Of a DNA stretch of 64,000 bases, positions 20,629 through 33,369 are shown one piece after another. Under the pieces are notes generated by a model. That model ran no database searches and was not told the DNA's origin. It saw only the letters and a list, made by a program, of their open reading frames with translations. Source of the stretch: Leptospira stimsonii (lineage in GTDB: Bacteria > Spirochaetota > Leptospiria > Leptospirales > Leptospiraceae); NCBI RefSeq assembly GCF_003545885.1, contig NZ_QHCT01000001.1, positions 620,001 to 684,000 of the forward strand, given 5' to 3'. A program made the position numbers and the translations under genes. How positions within the stretch are numbered: position 1 is the stretch's first letter; each line of letters opens with the position of its first letter.

Positions 20629-22260
20629 TCAGACGCGTTTGCCGAAAGCGGCTTCGCTCTTAATTTTTTTCCGTCTGAATGCGTTCGGATTGGTTCCAGT
20701 CAACTTTTTAAACTCCATGTAAAAAGTGGATTTGGAACTAAATCCCGCTCTACTTCCGATTTCGGCGGTGGTTTCTTCCGGATGATCCAATAAAAGGCGT
20801 TTCGATTCTTCGATTCGATATTGATTGATGAGAGAAGGAAAGTTGTTTCCGAATTCGACGTTGATGATTTCCGAGAGTTGGTGAAGGCTCAGCCCGAGTT
20901 CTTTTGCTACATTCTCTTCTTTCAATGATTTCTGAAGATAAACCTTTTTCTTTTCTAAAAGATTTTTGATGTTCTTCACGATTTCCCCTACATTCAAGGA
21001 GTTCGTCGTGGATTTTCGAATCTGAGAGCCTGCGTCCTTTTCATCTTCTTGAAGAACCGCCTTTCGGTTGAAAAATTCACTCAAAGAAAAACTTACCAAG
21101 ATGGAATGGAACGGTAAAAATAAAACAACTCCAAAAACGGAGAACGAATTGAAGGGATAAAAATCAAAATGAAAGATCGTCTTATAAGTATCCAAAAATA
21201 AGAACGCCGTCCAGGAGGCCGTGTAGATAAAACCGATGGAAGAATTCGGACGAAAGAACTGATAGTGAACTCGTACGAAATAGAAAAGCGAAAGTCCGAC
21301 CGTTGCAATCAAAAGAAGAATTCGATGTTCGTACCAGGAAGGAAGCAACGGAATTAAAGTATGAAGCGCTCCTAATGCGCCTGCGATCCAGAAGAACATG
21401 GATCTATATACGCGCTTTTCATTGGATTTATCGATGGAGAAGAGGTAGAGAAAAAGAAAAATATGAGAGATCCCGAGAAAGAGAAAATAACTGTGTCGAA
21501 AAAGATTATTGGTATTACCCGCAATTTGGGCGAAAGTTTTCCCATGTAAAAAATAGAACGTAAGTAAAACGGAGAGGATGTACAACGGAAGTGTAATAAA
21601 AACCGCATTCTTGAATCGATAGTAGCCGAAAAAAGAATACAAAATCGCGATGGCTACGATTCCGATAATAGAATAGGGAATAATCGATCTCAGTCTTTTG
21701 TGAAGTTCGTATTCTTCCAATCCGAGAATTCTAATTTGATAGTTAATATCCTCGTTTGAAGAAACGTAAAGATAAAGAATTCTACTTTCACCCGCGTTCA
21801 AATCGACTTTGAAATGAGGAAGTCGAGTCAGTATTTTTTCGTCGTTCTCTCCGTGGATATAACCGGAATTCGCGGATATAAACTTTCCCTGCTTGTCGAA
21901 ATAGCAAAGCTGAGTTTCGGGGACATTCAACCAAGCGAGCATCAAGATTCTACTTTGTGCTTCCGAGCTTTCGTTTTTTACACTAAACCGAAGCCAATTT
22001 CCATATGGAGTTCGCTTCACGCGTAAAACCTGCCCGACGGTCGGATGCCATTCCAGATCTTCTAAACCTGAGATATGTTCCGGTGAGCATCCTGCAAACT
22101 GTTGTCCCCTATATCGATATTCTACGAGAGAGCTAATGTTTTTAACCGAAGTATTTTCATCCAAAATAACCGATTCAGGGTGGGAGAAGATTGGAGAAAA
22201 AGAAATCACTAGTCCCAAAAAGAACGAAATCCTTTTTAAAATAAGAATTTTATTCTGCAT
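20629..22260 (-). CDS. 7TM-receptor (7TMR-DISM) fused to AraC DNA-binding domain
   Basis: From the ATG at 22260 the protein has 543 residues; the frame is open to 22335 and no start has a good SD. Layout: a signal peptide (about 1-26), an extracytoplasmic jelly-roll-like sensor typical of 7TMR-DISM receptors (about 30-190), seven membrane segments (about 205-400), a short linker, and a C-terminal AraC/XylS domain of two helix-turn-helix motifs (about 440-540). The AraC part contains VAKELGLSLHQLSEIIN and TAEIGSRAGFSSKSTFYMEF. It is a membrane-bound transcription factor that could pass an outside signal directly to DNA. Ligand and targets unknown. Confidence 0.85.
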   Translation of the reverse strand: MQNKILILKRISFFLGLVISFSPIFSHPESVILDENTSVKNISSLVEYRYRGQQFAGCSPEHISGLEDLEWHPTVGQVLRVKRTPYGNWLRFSVKNESSEAQSRILMLAWLNVPETQLCYFDKQGKFISANSGYIHGENDEKILTRLPHFKVDLNAGESRILYLYVSSNEDINYQIRILGLEEYELHKRLRSIIPYSIIGIVAIAILYSFFGYYRFKNAVFITLPLYILSVLLTFYFLHGKTFAQIAGNTNNLFRHSYFLFLGISHIFLFLYLFSIDKSNEKRVYRSMFFWIAGALGALHTLIPLLPSWYEHRILLLIATVGLSLFYFVRVHYQFFRPNSSIGFIYTASWTAFLFLDTYKTIFHFDFYPFNSFSVFGVVLFLPFHSILVSFSLSEFFNRKAVLQEDEKDAGSQIRKSTTNSLNVGEIVKNIKNLLEKKKVYLQKSLKEENVAKELGLSLHQLSEIINVEFGNNFPSLINQYRIEESKRLLLDHPEETTAEIGSRAGFSSKSTFYMEFKKLTGTNPNAFRRKKIKSEAAFGKRV

Positions 22261-22335
22261 GAAATTCACTATATTTTCTAAATTTTGATTGATGATTTGA
22301 AAGTAGAACATCGTTGCTAAGGGATCTGAGTTCAA

Positions 22336-22932
<597 letters not shown>

Positions 22933-23901
22933 ATGGACATGCACGCAATATTAGAGAATGTGCTGAACCCGCCAGTCTTGTTCTTCTTCCTCGGTATGGG
23001 AGTTGTCGTTTTTAAATCGGATCTGGTTATTCCGGACTCGCTATCTAAATTCTTCTCGATGTATTTGCTCTTCGCCATCGGTTTCAAAGGCGGACACGAA
23101 TTATCACGAACCGCTTTTAGCCAGGAGCATTTGTACACTCTGATCGCTTGTTCGGTCATGGCGACCTTAGTTCCCATCTACGCATATTTCGTATTGAAGA
23201 TCAAATTGGATAAGCACAACGCGGCGGCATTAGCTGGCTCCTTTGGTTCTATTAGTGCGGTTACGTTTGTGACTGCCGGGGCCTTTTTACATAACCTCAA
23301 CGTAGAATATGGCGGTTTTATCGTAGCAGGTATGGCCTTGATGGAATCCCCGGCGATCGTAATCGCCGTTGTTTTGGATCGTTTGAATAAAAATAAAGCG
23401 AACGGTGGCGGATCGATCAATTGGAAAGCGCTCCTTCACGAAGCGCTTTTTGGTTCTTCCATCTATCTTTTAGTAGGCGCGCTTCTCGTTGGTTATGTGA
23501 CAGGAGACTCCGGTTGGAAGGCAGAGAAACCTTTCGCTGACGATCTTTTCAAAGGGATTTTAACTTTCTTCCTTTTAGATATGGGAATTTCTGCCGCGAG
23601 AAGATTCAAAGAACTCGCGCACGTTGGAGTTTTTTTGATCGTTGCTTCTATCGGCCTGATGGTCCTGAACGCAAGTCTAGGTTTACTTCTTACAAAGGTA
23701 ATCGGTATGCCGGTTGGTGATGCGCTTATGTTCGTCGTTCTCTGCGCTTCCGCTTCTTACATCGCGGTTCCAGCGGCAATGAAGGATATGATTCCAGAGG
23801 CCAATCCGAGCGTATATCTCACGGTCGCGCTTTCTATTGTATTTCCAATCAATATCGTAGCCGGAATTCCATTCTACTACTACCTCGTTACAAACCTCTA
23901 A
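22933..23901 (+). CDS. sbtA: SbtA-family sodium-dependent bicarbonate transporter homologue
   Basis: This is a 322-residue inner-membrane protein of the SbtA (DUF897) family, whose cyanobacterial members import bicarbonate with Na+. About ten hydrophobic segments are visible. Family features include LLFAIGFKGGHEL near residue 45, AALAGSFGSISAVTFVTAG (about 97-115) and the signature AGMALMESPAIVIAVVL (about 130-147), with the repeat-related LDMGISAARRF and LCASASYIAVPAAM in the second half. No SbtB (PII-like) partner gene is adjacent. GGAG lies 10 bases before ATG 22933. It is first in a same-strand run with a barrel protein and a complex-I-like module. Bicarbonate as substrate is a family inference. 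Confidence 0.88.
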   Translation: MDMHAILENVLNPPVLFFFLGMGVVVFKSDLVIPDSLSKFFSMYLLFAIGFKGGHELSRTAFSQEHLYTLIACSVMATLVPIYAYFVLKIKLDKHNAAALAGSFGSISAVTFVTAGAFLHNLNVEYGGFIVAGMALMESPAIVIAVVLDRLNKNKANGGGSINWKALLHEALFGSSIYLLVGALLVGYVTGDSGWKAEKPFADDLFKGILTFFLLDMGISAARRFKELAHVGVFLIVASIGLMVLNASLGLLLTKVIGMPVGDALMFVVLCASASYIAVPAAMKDMIPEANPSVYLTVALSIVFPINIVAGIPFYYYLVTNL

Positions 23902-23954
23902 CGAGAAATTTCATCTCGGCGAAAGGATTTAGACCTCATGAATTTCGTCGAGAT
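23902..23954 (+). promoter_or_regulatory. competing stem-loops between sbtA and the barrel gene
   Basis: A 12-bp stem pairs 23913-23924 with 23943-23954 (one G.U pair, 18-base loop). Its 5' arm can instead pair with CGAGA at 23902-23906 to give a smaller hairpin, so the two folds exclude each other. No U-run follows. This could be a processing site, an attenuator or a stability element that sets barrel/complex expression relative to sbtA. Confidence 0.35.
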
Positions 23955-24065
23955 AAGGTCAGGTATACTAACTTTGTGTGAGGAATGGGGTCCTTAGAAT
24001 GCCCAACTGATGCTTTATAAGAATTAGCAATCCAATATAAATATAAAAAAAGAAGAGTAATCACA

Positions 24066-26030
<1,965 letters not shown>

Positions 26031-27741
26031 AAAAAAGGAGACTTTATCAGCCGATGATCATCCTATCTTATTTGATAGTCGCAATGTCCCTTATCGCACC
26101 CTTCCTAGCAGCTAGGGTGCTCGGTAAGAATTTTTTTGGACAGGACACACCCATATTCATTGGTCTTACTCTCCAAGCAGTCTTGGGGATTATCATTTCC
26201 ATTTATGTTTACGGTTACGAACATAGAAAGAAAGCGACCGTGTTATTAGGTTACGCAGTATTTTTTTTGAGTACGGGACTTTGTTACTTGGTCGGGAAGA
26301 CTCTTTGGCTGATTCTTTTTTGGGAATTGTCTACAGTGAGCGCCTTTCTCTTATATCAAGGTGGAAAGTGGAATCCTAACTCCATCAAAAGTTTTATCGC
26401 TCTTGTGGTCGCTGGTGGTATCGGTGCGTTTTGTTTTACGTATTGGATCTATTCCCCGGACAGTGAGTTTGGGAATTTTTTCTTAGTAACCGGCTTACTT
26501 GTAAAAGCGGCATTTTTCGGTTTTCATTTCTGGCTTCCGGAAGCGCACTCCGGTTCTCCGGCTCACGCTTCCGCGGCGTATTCCGGAATTCTTGTGAACC
26601 TTCCTTTGGTTCTTTTTCATCAATGGGTCGGGCCTTGGATAGGAAACACGATCTTCATTAAGATTTTAATTCCGCTCGCGGGCTTTGGAGTTCTTTGGGC
26701 GGGACTTTCTTCTCTCTTTTCAAGAGACGCAAAAAAGGCGATCGCATACAGCACGGTCGAGAATATGAACTTTCTCTTTCTTTGTATTCTTTTGTCGGCG
26801 TTGTGGAAAGATCACGAACTGGAAAGTCTTCGAGTTCTCAGTCGTTCTTTCTCCTTTCTCTTTATTCTTTCCTTAATCCATCATAGCGTGAGTAAGACTT
26901 TCCAATTTCTTTCCATAGGATATCTCACGAAGATATCAGGTTTTTCGAATGTGGATCAGAATACGGGAGTGGGAAGAATTTCCGGAATACCGACTTCGTT
27001 GCTCAGTTTGGGAACGATCAGCTTTCTCGCGATACCCGGAACCACCGGATTTCTCTCGGAAGCGACGTTCGTTAAATTGGTTGCGGGAGTTCTCGAAATT
27101 CCTGGACAAAGTGCGATTCTTGTATTGCCACTTTTGATTTTAGTTTCTTCCGGTTTGGTGTTAGGTGCGGCAGGACATTTAAGAATTTTCTTAGGAATGA
27201 TTCTTTCTCGTCCGAGAACCAATTGGCCGGAGCACAAACCCGCAAAGACGATTCTATATTCCCTTTCCATCAGCGGTGCCTTGATCCTTTTGGTTTCATT
27301 GGGAATTTCCGCATACGCGGTCTACTATTCGCCAACGAAAGAATGGCTCGATGGGCAATGGTATCGCGGTCTCGCAATCGTGAATTCTGTCGGTTTGGGT
27401 ATGTTTCTTCTCGTCGGTGTTATGGGTTTTCGCACGAAAATTTCGAAAAGAAAACTCTGGGATTGCGGAGGGAATTACGGGGGCGCGGACGTTGCGATTC
27501 CATCCGACGGAATTTCCGATCCGTTATTCCCGTCTTTGGGAAGATACTTCACTAACGAACAGGGAAACTCGCGTTTGGACGAGGCGATCCTTCACGGTAT
27601 TATAAAATTCTTAAATGCATTTAAGACAAGTCTGAACGAATCGGATGAAGAATCGATTTCGATCAATCTTGCATTTTCTTCCATAACCGTGGTTCTTTTA
27701 TTGTTTGTAATTATCGGCCTTAAGTTAGCCGAGGGAGATTT

Positions 27742-28629
<888 letters not shown>

Positions 28630-28645
28630 TCCTCAGGGAAATATT

Positions 28646-29266
28646 ATGGGCACAGAATTCAGTTATTTAATTCTTCTTTTACTCGGGGTTGTTATCTTAC
28701 TTGAGAATCGATTGAAGCGACTCGTACTCCTCTTGGCGTTTCAAAGTGTGTTTCTTCTTGTCCCTCTTTTCGAAGATAGCGGATATGAAAATCACAGTCT
28801 ATTCTTAGCGGGAATGATCGTTCTTTTCAAAGTTATTTTGACTCCACTGATCCTTTTTTGGACGGCGAGAAGAACAAACTCCGTAGAATCCACATTCCCG
28901 AAAGTGGGTTATATTCCTACATTTGCGTTGCTATTAGTTGGAGCGCTTGTTGGATTTATTATATTAGGGTTTACTAAATTTCGTTTCGGTGAAGTGAATC
29001 AGATGTCGTTTTTGTACACCTTCTTGGTGCTCTACGTCGGAATGGTAGGCTTTGTGGTTCGACGTCATTGGGTGGGAGTGATCGCTTCCTTTGCGGTCTT
29101 TGAAAACGGAACCTTCTTATTGACTCAAATACTAAGAACGAATCTTCCTTTAGGAATCGAATTCGGTTCTTTTTTGGATGCGGTCTTTATCATCGGCGCC
29201 GCGGCCACACTTCGAATCAGCATGGAAGGATCCTCATCGCATGAAAAAGAGGAGGCTTCCGTATGA
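28646..29266 (+). CDS. HyfE/NuoK-like membrane subunit of Ehr-type complex
   Basis: This 206-residue protein with about six hydrophobic segments matches HyfE. Its C-terminal half resembles NuoK/MrpC and has the buried Glu in VFENGTFLL, the equivalent of the channel Glu of NuoK. The middle segment (YLFLVLY-like, VGMVGFVVRRHWVGV) is also HyfE-like. HyfE takes the place of NuoK and part of NuoJ in group-4 complexes. It starts 16 bases after the HyfC-like gene and shares ATGA (29263-29266) with the next gene. Confidence 0.85.
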   Translation: MGTEFSYLILLLLGVVILLENRLKRLVLLLAFQSVFLLVPLFEDSGYENHSLFLAGMIVLFKVILTPLILFWTARRTNSVESTFPKVGYIPTFALLLVGALVGFIILGFTKFRFGEVNQMSFLYTFLVLYVGMVGFVVRRHWVGVIASFAVFENGTFLLTQILRTNLPLGIEFGSFLDAVFIIGAAATLRISMEGSSSHEKEEASV

Positions 29267-30471
29267 ATCTTCTCGTATTAAACGGAATCGCGATAGCGGT
29301 TTTATTCTTAATTCTTCTCGCTTATATTTTGGCGCCAACGAAAGGACAAAGACAGATCACGATGTGGTCTTTCTTGATGATTCTTTGTGTGGGTTTAACC
29401 TTTGCCGCTTGGAATCTGGAAGGTTTCGGTTTGCAGTGGGTTTTGATCGAAGCGACGACGTTTACCGGCGCGCTTCTTGTTTCTTCCAGTAGAACTACGA
29501 AATCATTCCCGATCGCATGGAAATTTCTTTTGATCAATTCCTTCGGCTTGGGAATCGCTTTCCTAGGAATTATCATCGTTACGGCTACGTTACACGGCAT
29601 CGATCATCCAGTGGAAGTTCTCGCCGGCAAGCTTTCGGAACATCCGGAAAATCTCTGGATCGAAATCGGTCTATGGCTGGCGATCTTCGGTTATTCCGCA
29701 AAACTTGGCCTTTTTCCGAATCACGTTTGGGTCGTCGATACTTATGGAGAAAGTCCGAGCCAGATTTCGGCTCTTATTGCGGCTTTTGTCCCGGTGGCGG
29801 TAAGTTATGCGCTTCGTCCTTTTATTCATATGGATCACCAACTCTATCCGACAACTTTTAGCGCTTCGGATGGACTTCTTATTTTAGGAGTGATCACGAT
29901 GTTGCAAAGTATCGTCGCGCTCTACCAAAGAAACGATCTAAGGATGATGACCGCAAAGGTTGCATTGTTTCATAGCGGCGCCCTTGGAATATTTCTCTGG
30001 ATGGATCTTCCCGATTCTACTTTTAACTTTGTTATGGCTGGGAACATCGTCCTAAAATCATTTCTATTTCTTACGATGGGAATCGTGAGAATGGATGCGG
30101 GAAAAAGGGAATTAAGCAAGATATTTCATTCTGACTCGATCAACAAAAAAGCTTTATCTTTGTATATGGCTTCTTTGTTCTTGGCGTTTGTTCTTCCCGG
30201 ATCGCCGATCTTCGTGAACGACTTAATACTCTTAAAGGCCGGCTGGACGCAGGGTCAATGGTTTGTGATCACAGTGCCTGTTTTGGGTCTTATATTTTTC
30301 GGAGTACTTTTATACAAAACGGTTCCTCTTTTTAATTTAGAAGATCGCCCTTTTGCGAAAGAGTTTGCAACGACTTTGCAAATTCGTTTAACAAATTCCC
30401 TTCTTCTCTTTCTTATGGTGTTGGGAATCGGTATCTGGGGTTTTTATCACTTACTCCAAGGAGAATTTTGA
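29263..30471 (+). CDS. HyfF/NuoN-like antiporter subunit of Ehr-type complex
   Basis: This 402-residue second antiporter-like subunit is closest to HyfF. The channel residues Glu63 (WVLIEATTFTGALLV) and Lys147 (FGYSAKLGLFPNHVWVVD) are present, followed by GESPSQISALIAA, the counterpart of the NuoN/HyfF APAPVSALL loop. A further buried Lys lies in GNIVLKSFLFLTMG. It is shorter than HyfF of E. coli, probably with fewer C-terminal helices. With the HyfB-like gene, the module therefore has two potential ion channels. The next gene begins on the base after its stop. Confidence 0.88.
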   Translation: MNLLVLNGIAIAVLFLILLAYILAPTKGQRQITMWSFLMILCVGLTFAAWNLEGFGLQWVLIEATTFTGALLVSSSRTTKSFPIAWKFLLINSFGLGIAFLGIIIVTATLHGIDHPVEVLAGKLSEHPENLWIEIGLWLAIFGYSAKLGLFPNHVWVVDTYGESPSQISALIAAFVPVAVSYALRPFIHMDHQLYPTTFSASDGLLILGVITMLQSIVALYQRNDLRMMTAKVALFHSGALGIFLWMDLPDSTFNFVMAGNIVLKSFLFLTMGIVRMDAGKRELSKIFHSDSINKKALSLYMASLFLAFVLPGSPIFVNDLILLKAGWTQGQWFVITVPVLGLIFFGVLLYKTVPLFNLEDRPFAKEFATTLQIRLTNSLLLFLMVLGIGIWGFYHLLQGEF

Positions 30472-31884
30472 ATGCGCACGGTAACGGGCTTATATCCTAG
30501 AAAGGGTAAAAAGGGCTACAACCGCTTCTGGCTGACTAACTCAGGAGTGGAGCACGAAGTTATAGAATATTCCGAAAAAGAAGCTTACGAAGATTCCGCA
30601 AATCCGATTTCGATGCTTCGACATTCACTTGGAACGGATCAGGGAGAAGAGGATTATTCTTCTTATGATTTTGAAAAGTATCTCGTCGCAGATCGTAAAA
30701 CCGACGTAGAAAAATTCGTAACTAAAAAAGGAATTAAGGATTTAGTATATAAGGGATTAAAAGTACCGATTCCCGCGAGTCATTATTCGCACGCGGTCGG
30801 ACCGATTCATGCGGGTGTGATCGAGCCGGGGCATTTCCGTTTTATTGTGAAAGGAGAAGAAATTCGAAATCTGGACATTCGCCTCGGGTTTCAAAAGCGA
30901 GGATTGATAGAGCTGATCAAAGGAAAAGGTCCGAAAGATTCTTTGCCTTATGCGGAAGCGATTTCGGGCGACAGTACGGTTGCCTATGGAATCGCGTTTT
31001 CAAGAATTTTCGAAGAAGCGCTTAAGATCGTAGTTCCACAAGAACTGGATTTTTCGAGATTGATTCTTCTAGAATTGGAAAGAATCGCGACGCACATCGG
31101 AGATATGGGTGCGATCGCGGGTGATATCGGTTATTATCCGTTGCAGGGCGTTTGTTCGTTACAAAGAGGAATTCCGCTCGGAGTCATGGAAGCGTTAACC
31201 GGCAATCGTTTTGGAAGAGGCGCTTTAGCCCCTGGAAAAGTATTTTTTAGAAAAGGTCTTACTTCCGAAAAACTCGCCGAACTCGCCGAAAGGATCCGTT
31301 CCGTTACGGCTGACGTTACGAGCCATTTCGAAAGAGCAGTGGGCGCTTCTACCAATCGGGAAAGGCTTCAGTCTTGCGGTATTATTCGTCAAAAACAAGT
31401 AAGACATCTCGGTTTTGTCGGAATGGCGGAGAAATGTACAGGCCTAAATCGAGACCTTCGTCATTTAGAAAAATCTTATGCACTTGGCGGTCCGATTTCT
31501 TTGGACTTAAATCGAGATCATATGAGAGGGGATGCGTGGGCGAGATTCTATCTACGTTACGAAGAATTGAAGAATAGTAGTAAGTGGCTTGTTCAGGCGA
31601 TTCCGAAATTGATTTCCGCCTTGGATTCGAAGATAACAAAGTCCGGTTCCGCAAAGGAGACCGTTAAAAAAGGAACTTATTTTTCTGCGGTCGAAGGCTG
31701 GCGAGGTCCAGTGTTGGTTTCCTTGGATCTAGATTCCGATGGAACGATCGAAGAAGCTTATATACGAGATCCTTCCGTTTTCAATTGGCACGCTTTGGAG
31801 TTAGCGGTACGAGGAGAATACATCGGAGATTTCCCCTTAAACAATAAGTCCTTCAACCTGAGTTACGTAGGAGTGGACCTATGA
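30472..31884 (+). CDS. HyfG/NuoCD-like large subunit lacking the NiFe site
   Basis: This 470-residue peripheral subunit has a short NuoC-like N-terminus (about 1-95) and a NuoD/HycE-like body. The family motifs GPIHAGVIEPGHFRF (110-124), DIRLGFQKRGLIEL and ELERIATHIGDMGA are clear. In group-4 hydrogenases, a CGxC pair follows the RG..KL region and a DPCxxC pair ends the protein. Here the first region reads AISGDSTVAYG (163-173) and the C-terminus reads NLSYVGVDL, with Ser464 and Gly467 where the last two ligands belong. All four Ni-Fe cysteines are absent, so it cannot be a NiFe hydrogenase. It is co-translated with its neighbours (0-base and 4-base junctions). Confidence 0.9.
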   Translation: MRTVTGLYPRKGKKGYNRFWLTNSGVEHEVIEYSEKEAYEDSANPISMLRHSLGTDQGEEDYSSYDFEKYLVADRKTDVEKFVTKKGIKDLVYKGLKVPIPASHYSHAVGPIHAGVIEPGHFRFIVKGEEIRNLDIRLGFQKRGLIELIKGKGPKDSLPYAEAISGDSTVAYGIAFSRIFEEALKIVVPQELDFSRLILLELERIATHIGDMGAIAGDIGYYPLQGVCSLQRGIPLGVMEALTGNRFGRGALAPGKVFFRKGLTSEKLAELAERIRSVTADVTSHFERAVGASTNRERLQSCGIIRQKQVRHLGFVGMAEKCTGLNRDLRHLEKSYALGGPISLDLNRDHMRGDAWARFYLRYEELKNSSKWLVQAIPKLISALDSKITKSGSAKETVKKGTYFSAVEGWRGPVLVSLDLDSDGTIEEAYIRDPSVFNWHALELAVRGEYIGDFPLNNKSFNLSYVGVDL

Positions 31885-32702
31885 AAATTATATTCGAAAT
31901 ATTGAACATACTTCGTCCCGCGAAGACGATGAATTACAAAAAAGTTTCGCCCATCAACTCGAATGCTCGCGGAATTCCGGTGCCGGTTCTTGGTCCGAGT
32001 GAATCCTGCCTTTCCTGCAAGTCTTGCGAACAGGTTTGTCCAACACATTCGCTCAAGGTTCTTTCGAAAGATCAGATTCGTTTTGATTACGGTGCTTGCC
32101 TTCAATGTGGTCGATGTTCTGAAGTTTGTTCGGACGGAAAGATCATCGATTCCGGCTTTGTGCACGTTTACTCAACGGATCGCGAGGCACTGAGAGTAAC
32201 GTATACAAACGGACTTCCCGAAGAGAGATCCGAAGTAATTAGCGAAGAGGTAAAACAATTTCGCGAGGTTACCAAACATACGGGCTTTCAATTCAGAGAA
32301 GTTGCCGCGAGTGGAAACAATACTACGGAAGCGGAAATCAACGCGAGTTTCAATGCTCTTTTCGACAGTGAAGCAAGTATGGTCCGTGTCGTTGCCTCTC
32401 CGAAACATGCGGACGCACTTGTGTATTCCGGTCCGGTCGGTCCCAATATGGAAGGACCATTGGACACGGCTTGGGAGACGATGCCTTCTCCAAAGGCGCT
32501 CGTTGCTTGCGGCTCGGAGGCTGTTTCCGGAGGTTTGTTCAAGTTAGGAAAACTTCCGAAAGAACCGGACTTATTTATCGGAGGTGATCCTCCGAGACCG
32601 GATGTGATCGTATCCGCATTTCGTTATCTTATGGGAACGAGAGAATTTTCGTTTCGGGCGGAATTGATAAAGTTCGTCCAGGGTTTAAGAGAGAATAAAT
32701 AA
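31881..32702 (+). CDS. HyfH-HyfI-like fusion: 2[4Fe-4S] ferredoxin plus NuoB-like domain lacking N2 ligands
   Basis: This 273-residue protein joins two subunits that are usually separate. Residues about 35-90 are an 8-Fe ferredoxin: Cys43, 46, 49, 53 followed by Pro, and Cys73, 76, 79, 83. Residues about 140-273 are NuoB/HyfI-like: SPKHADALVYSGPVG, MPSPKALVACGSEAVSGG and GGDPPRP align with the SPRHADILLVTG, GAC and PGCPP regions of the family. The four N2 cysteines are replaced by Asn146, Thr149, Glu213 and Asp236. The ferredoxin clusters can form, but the terminal cluster next to the large subunit cannot in its normal form. It is the last gene of the operon. Confidence 0.88.
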   Translation: MKIIFEILNILRPAKTMNYKKVSPINSNARGIPVPVLGPSESCLSCKSCEQVCPTHSLKVLSKDQIRFDYGACLQCGRCSEVCSDGKIIDSGFVHVYSTDREALRVTYTNGLPEERSEVISEEVKQFREVTKHTGFQFREVAASGNNTTEAEINASFNALFDSEASMVRVVASPKHADALVYSGPVGPNMEGPLDTAWETMPSPKALVACGSEAVSGGLFKLGKLPKEPDLFIGGDPPRPDVIVSAFRYLMGTREFSFRAELIKFVQGLRENK

Positions 32703-32715
32703 GAACGATTTGAAG

Positions 32716-32759
32716 CTCGGATAACAAATGAATTAGGAAATTCGAATGTAATCCGAGCG
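32716..32759 (+). other. inverted repeat after the Ehr-type operon
   Basis: GCTCGGAT (32716-32723) and ATCCGAGC (32752-32759) form a perfect 8-bp stem with a 28-base loop, 13 bases after the last operon stop. No U-run follows. It may mark the 3' end of the transcript or be an element for RNA stability; a factor-independent terminator is not supported. Confidence 0.35.
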
Positions 32760-32822
32760 TAAAAGTGTTAGAAAATTCTAATTGAGTTAAGAATCAATTT
32801 CGACTTTCGTTGTTTTCGAAGA

Positions 32823-33209
32823 TCAACCGTAAATAGAGACTCCGATCAGAACGATTGCGATCAACGGCGGTAAACCTTGGATGATCGCCGCACGAGCCAT
32901 TGCAGGTTTGGAAGCAAAAAGAACGAGACCGGCTCCGAAAACCGAAAGACAAGAAAAGATCATAATCGCAGGTGCGTAGGCCGCATGAAGTTCAAAAAAG
33001 ATCGCGCCATAGAGCGCACCGATCGCAAGAAATAGGTTATAAAAACCTTGATTTAAAAAAACTCCCTTCATAGCTTCCGCTAATTTTTTATCCGTTACAC
33101 CAAAACGTCTGTGGATTGTCGGGCGCATCCAGAGCACACTTTCCATAAGAAAAATCCACACGTGAAGTGCTCCGACGATACCGGCTAAAATTCTTGCGGC
33201 TAAAATCAT
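32823..33209 (-). CDS. DUF1304-family membrane protein
   Basis: This small 128-residue integral membrane protein has four hydrophobic segments. The N-terminal pattern GIVGALHVWIFLMESVLW, followed by a basic RPTIHRRFGV and the NQGFYNLFLAIGALYG segment, matches the DUF1304 family. Its function is unknown; members are often annotated simply as membrane proteins. It is divergent from the GlxA-type regulator at 33370, with about 160 bases between, which suggests the regulator may control it. A few bases downstream, AGGAGATTA-like sequence (read on the minus strand) precedes its ATG. Confidence 0.85.
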   Translation of the reverse strand: MILAARILAGIVGALHVWIFLMESVLWMRPTIHRRFGVTDKKLAEAMKGVFLNQGFYNLFLAIGALYGAIFFELHAAYAPAIMIFSCLSVFGAGLVLFASKPAMARAAIIQGLPPLIAIVLIGVSIYG

Positions 33210-33369
33210 TCCATAATCTCCTTTAAGATTTGTTTCGGTAGTTTAACAGCTAGCATTTCCTTTGTAAAGGCGCTTCTCCGCCAATTTTCGACGTGATTTG
33301 GCCTCCAAAATCTTGGCCAAATTAAAGTTTTCATTGCGATTCCGCCAATCTCTGGTTCCAGTGTCCAAT

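Noticed and set aside
30472..31884. NiFe hydrogenase large subunit (HyfG) as an active enzyme
   Set aside because: All four Ni-Fe cysteine positions are occupied by other residues, and no maturation genes are near. Homology is real but hydrogenase activity is not supported.
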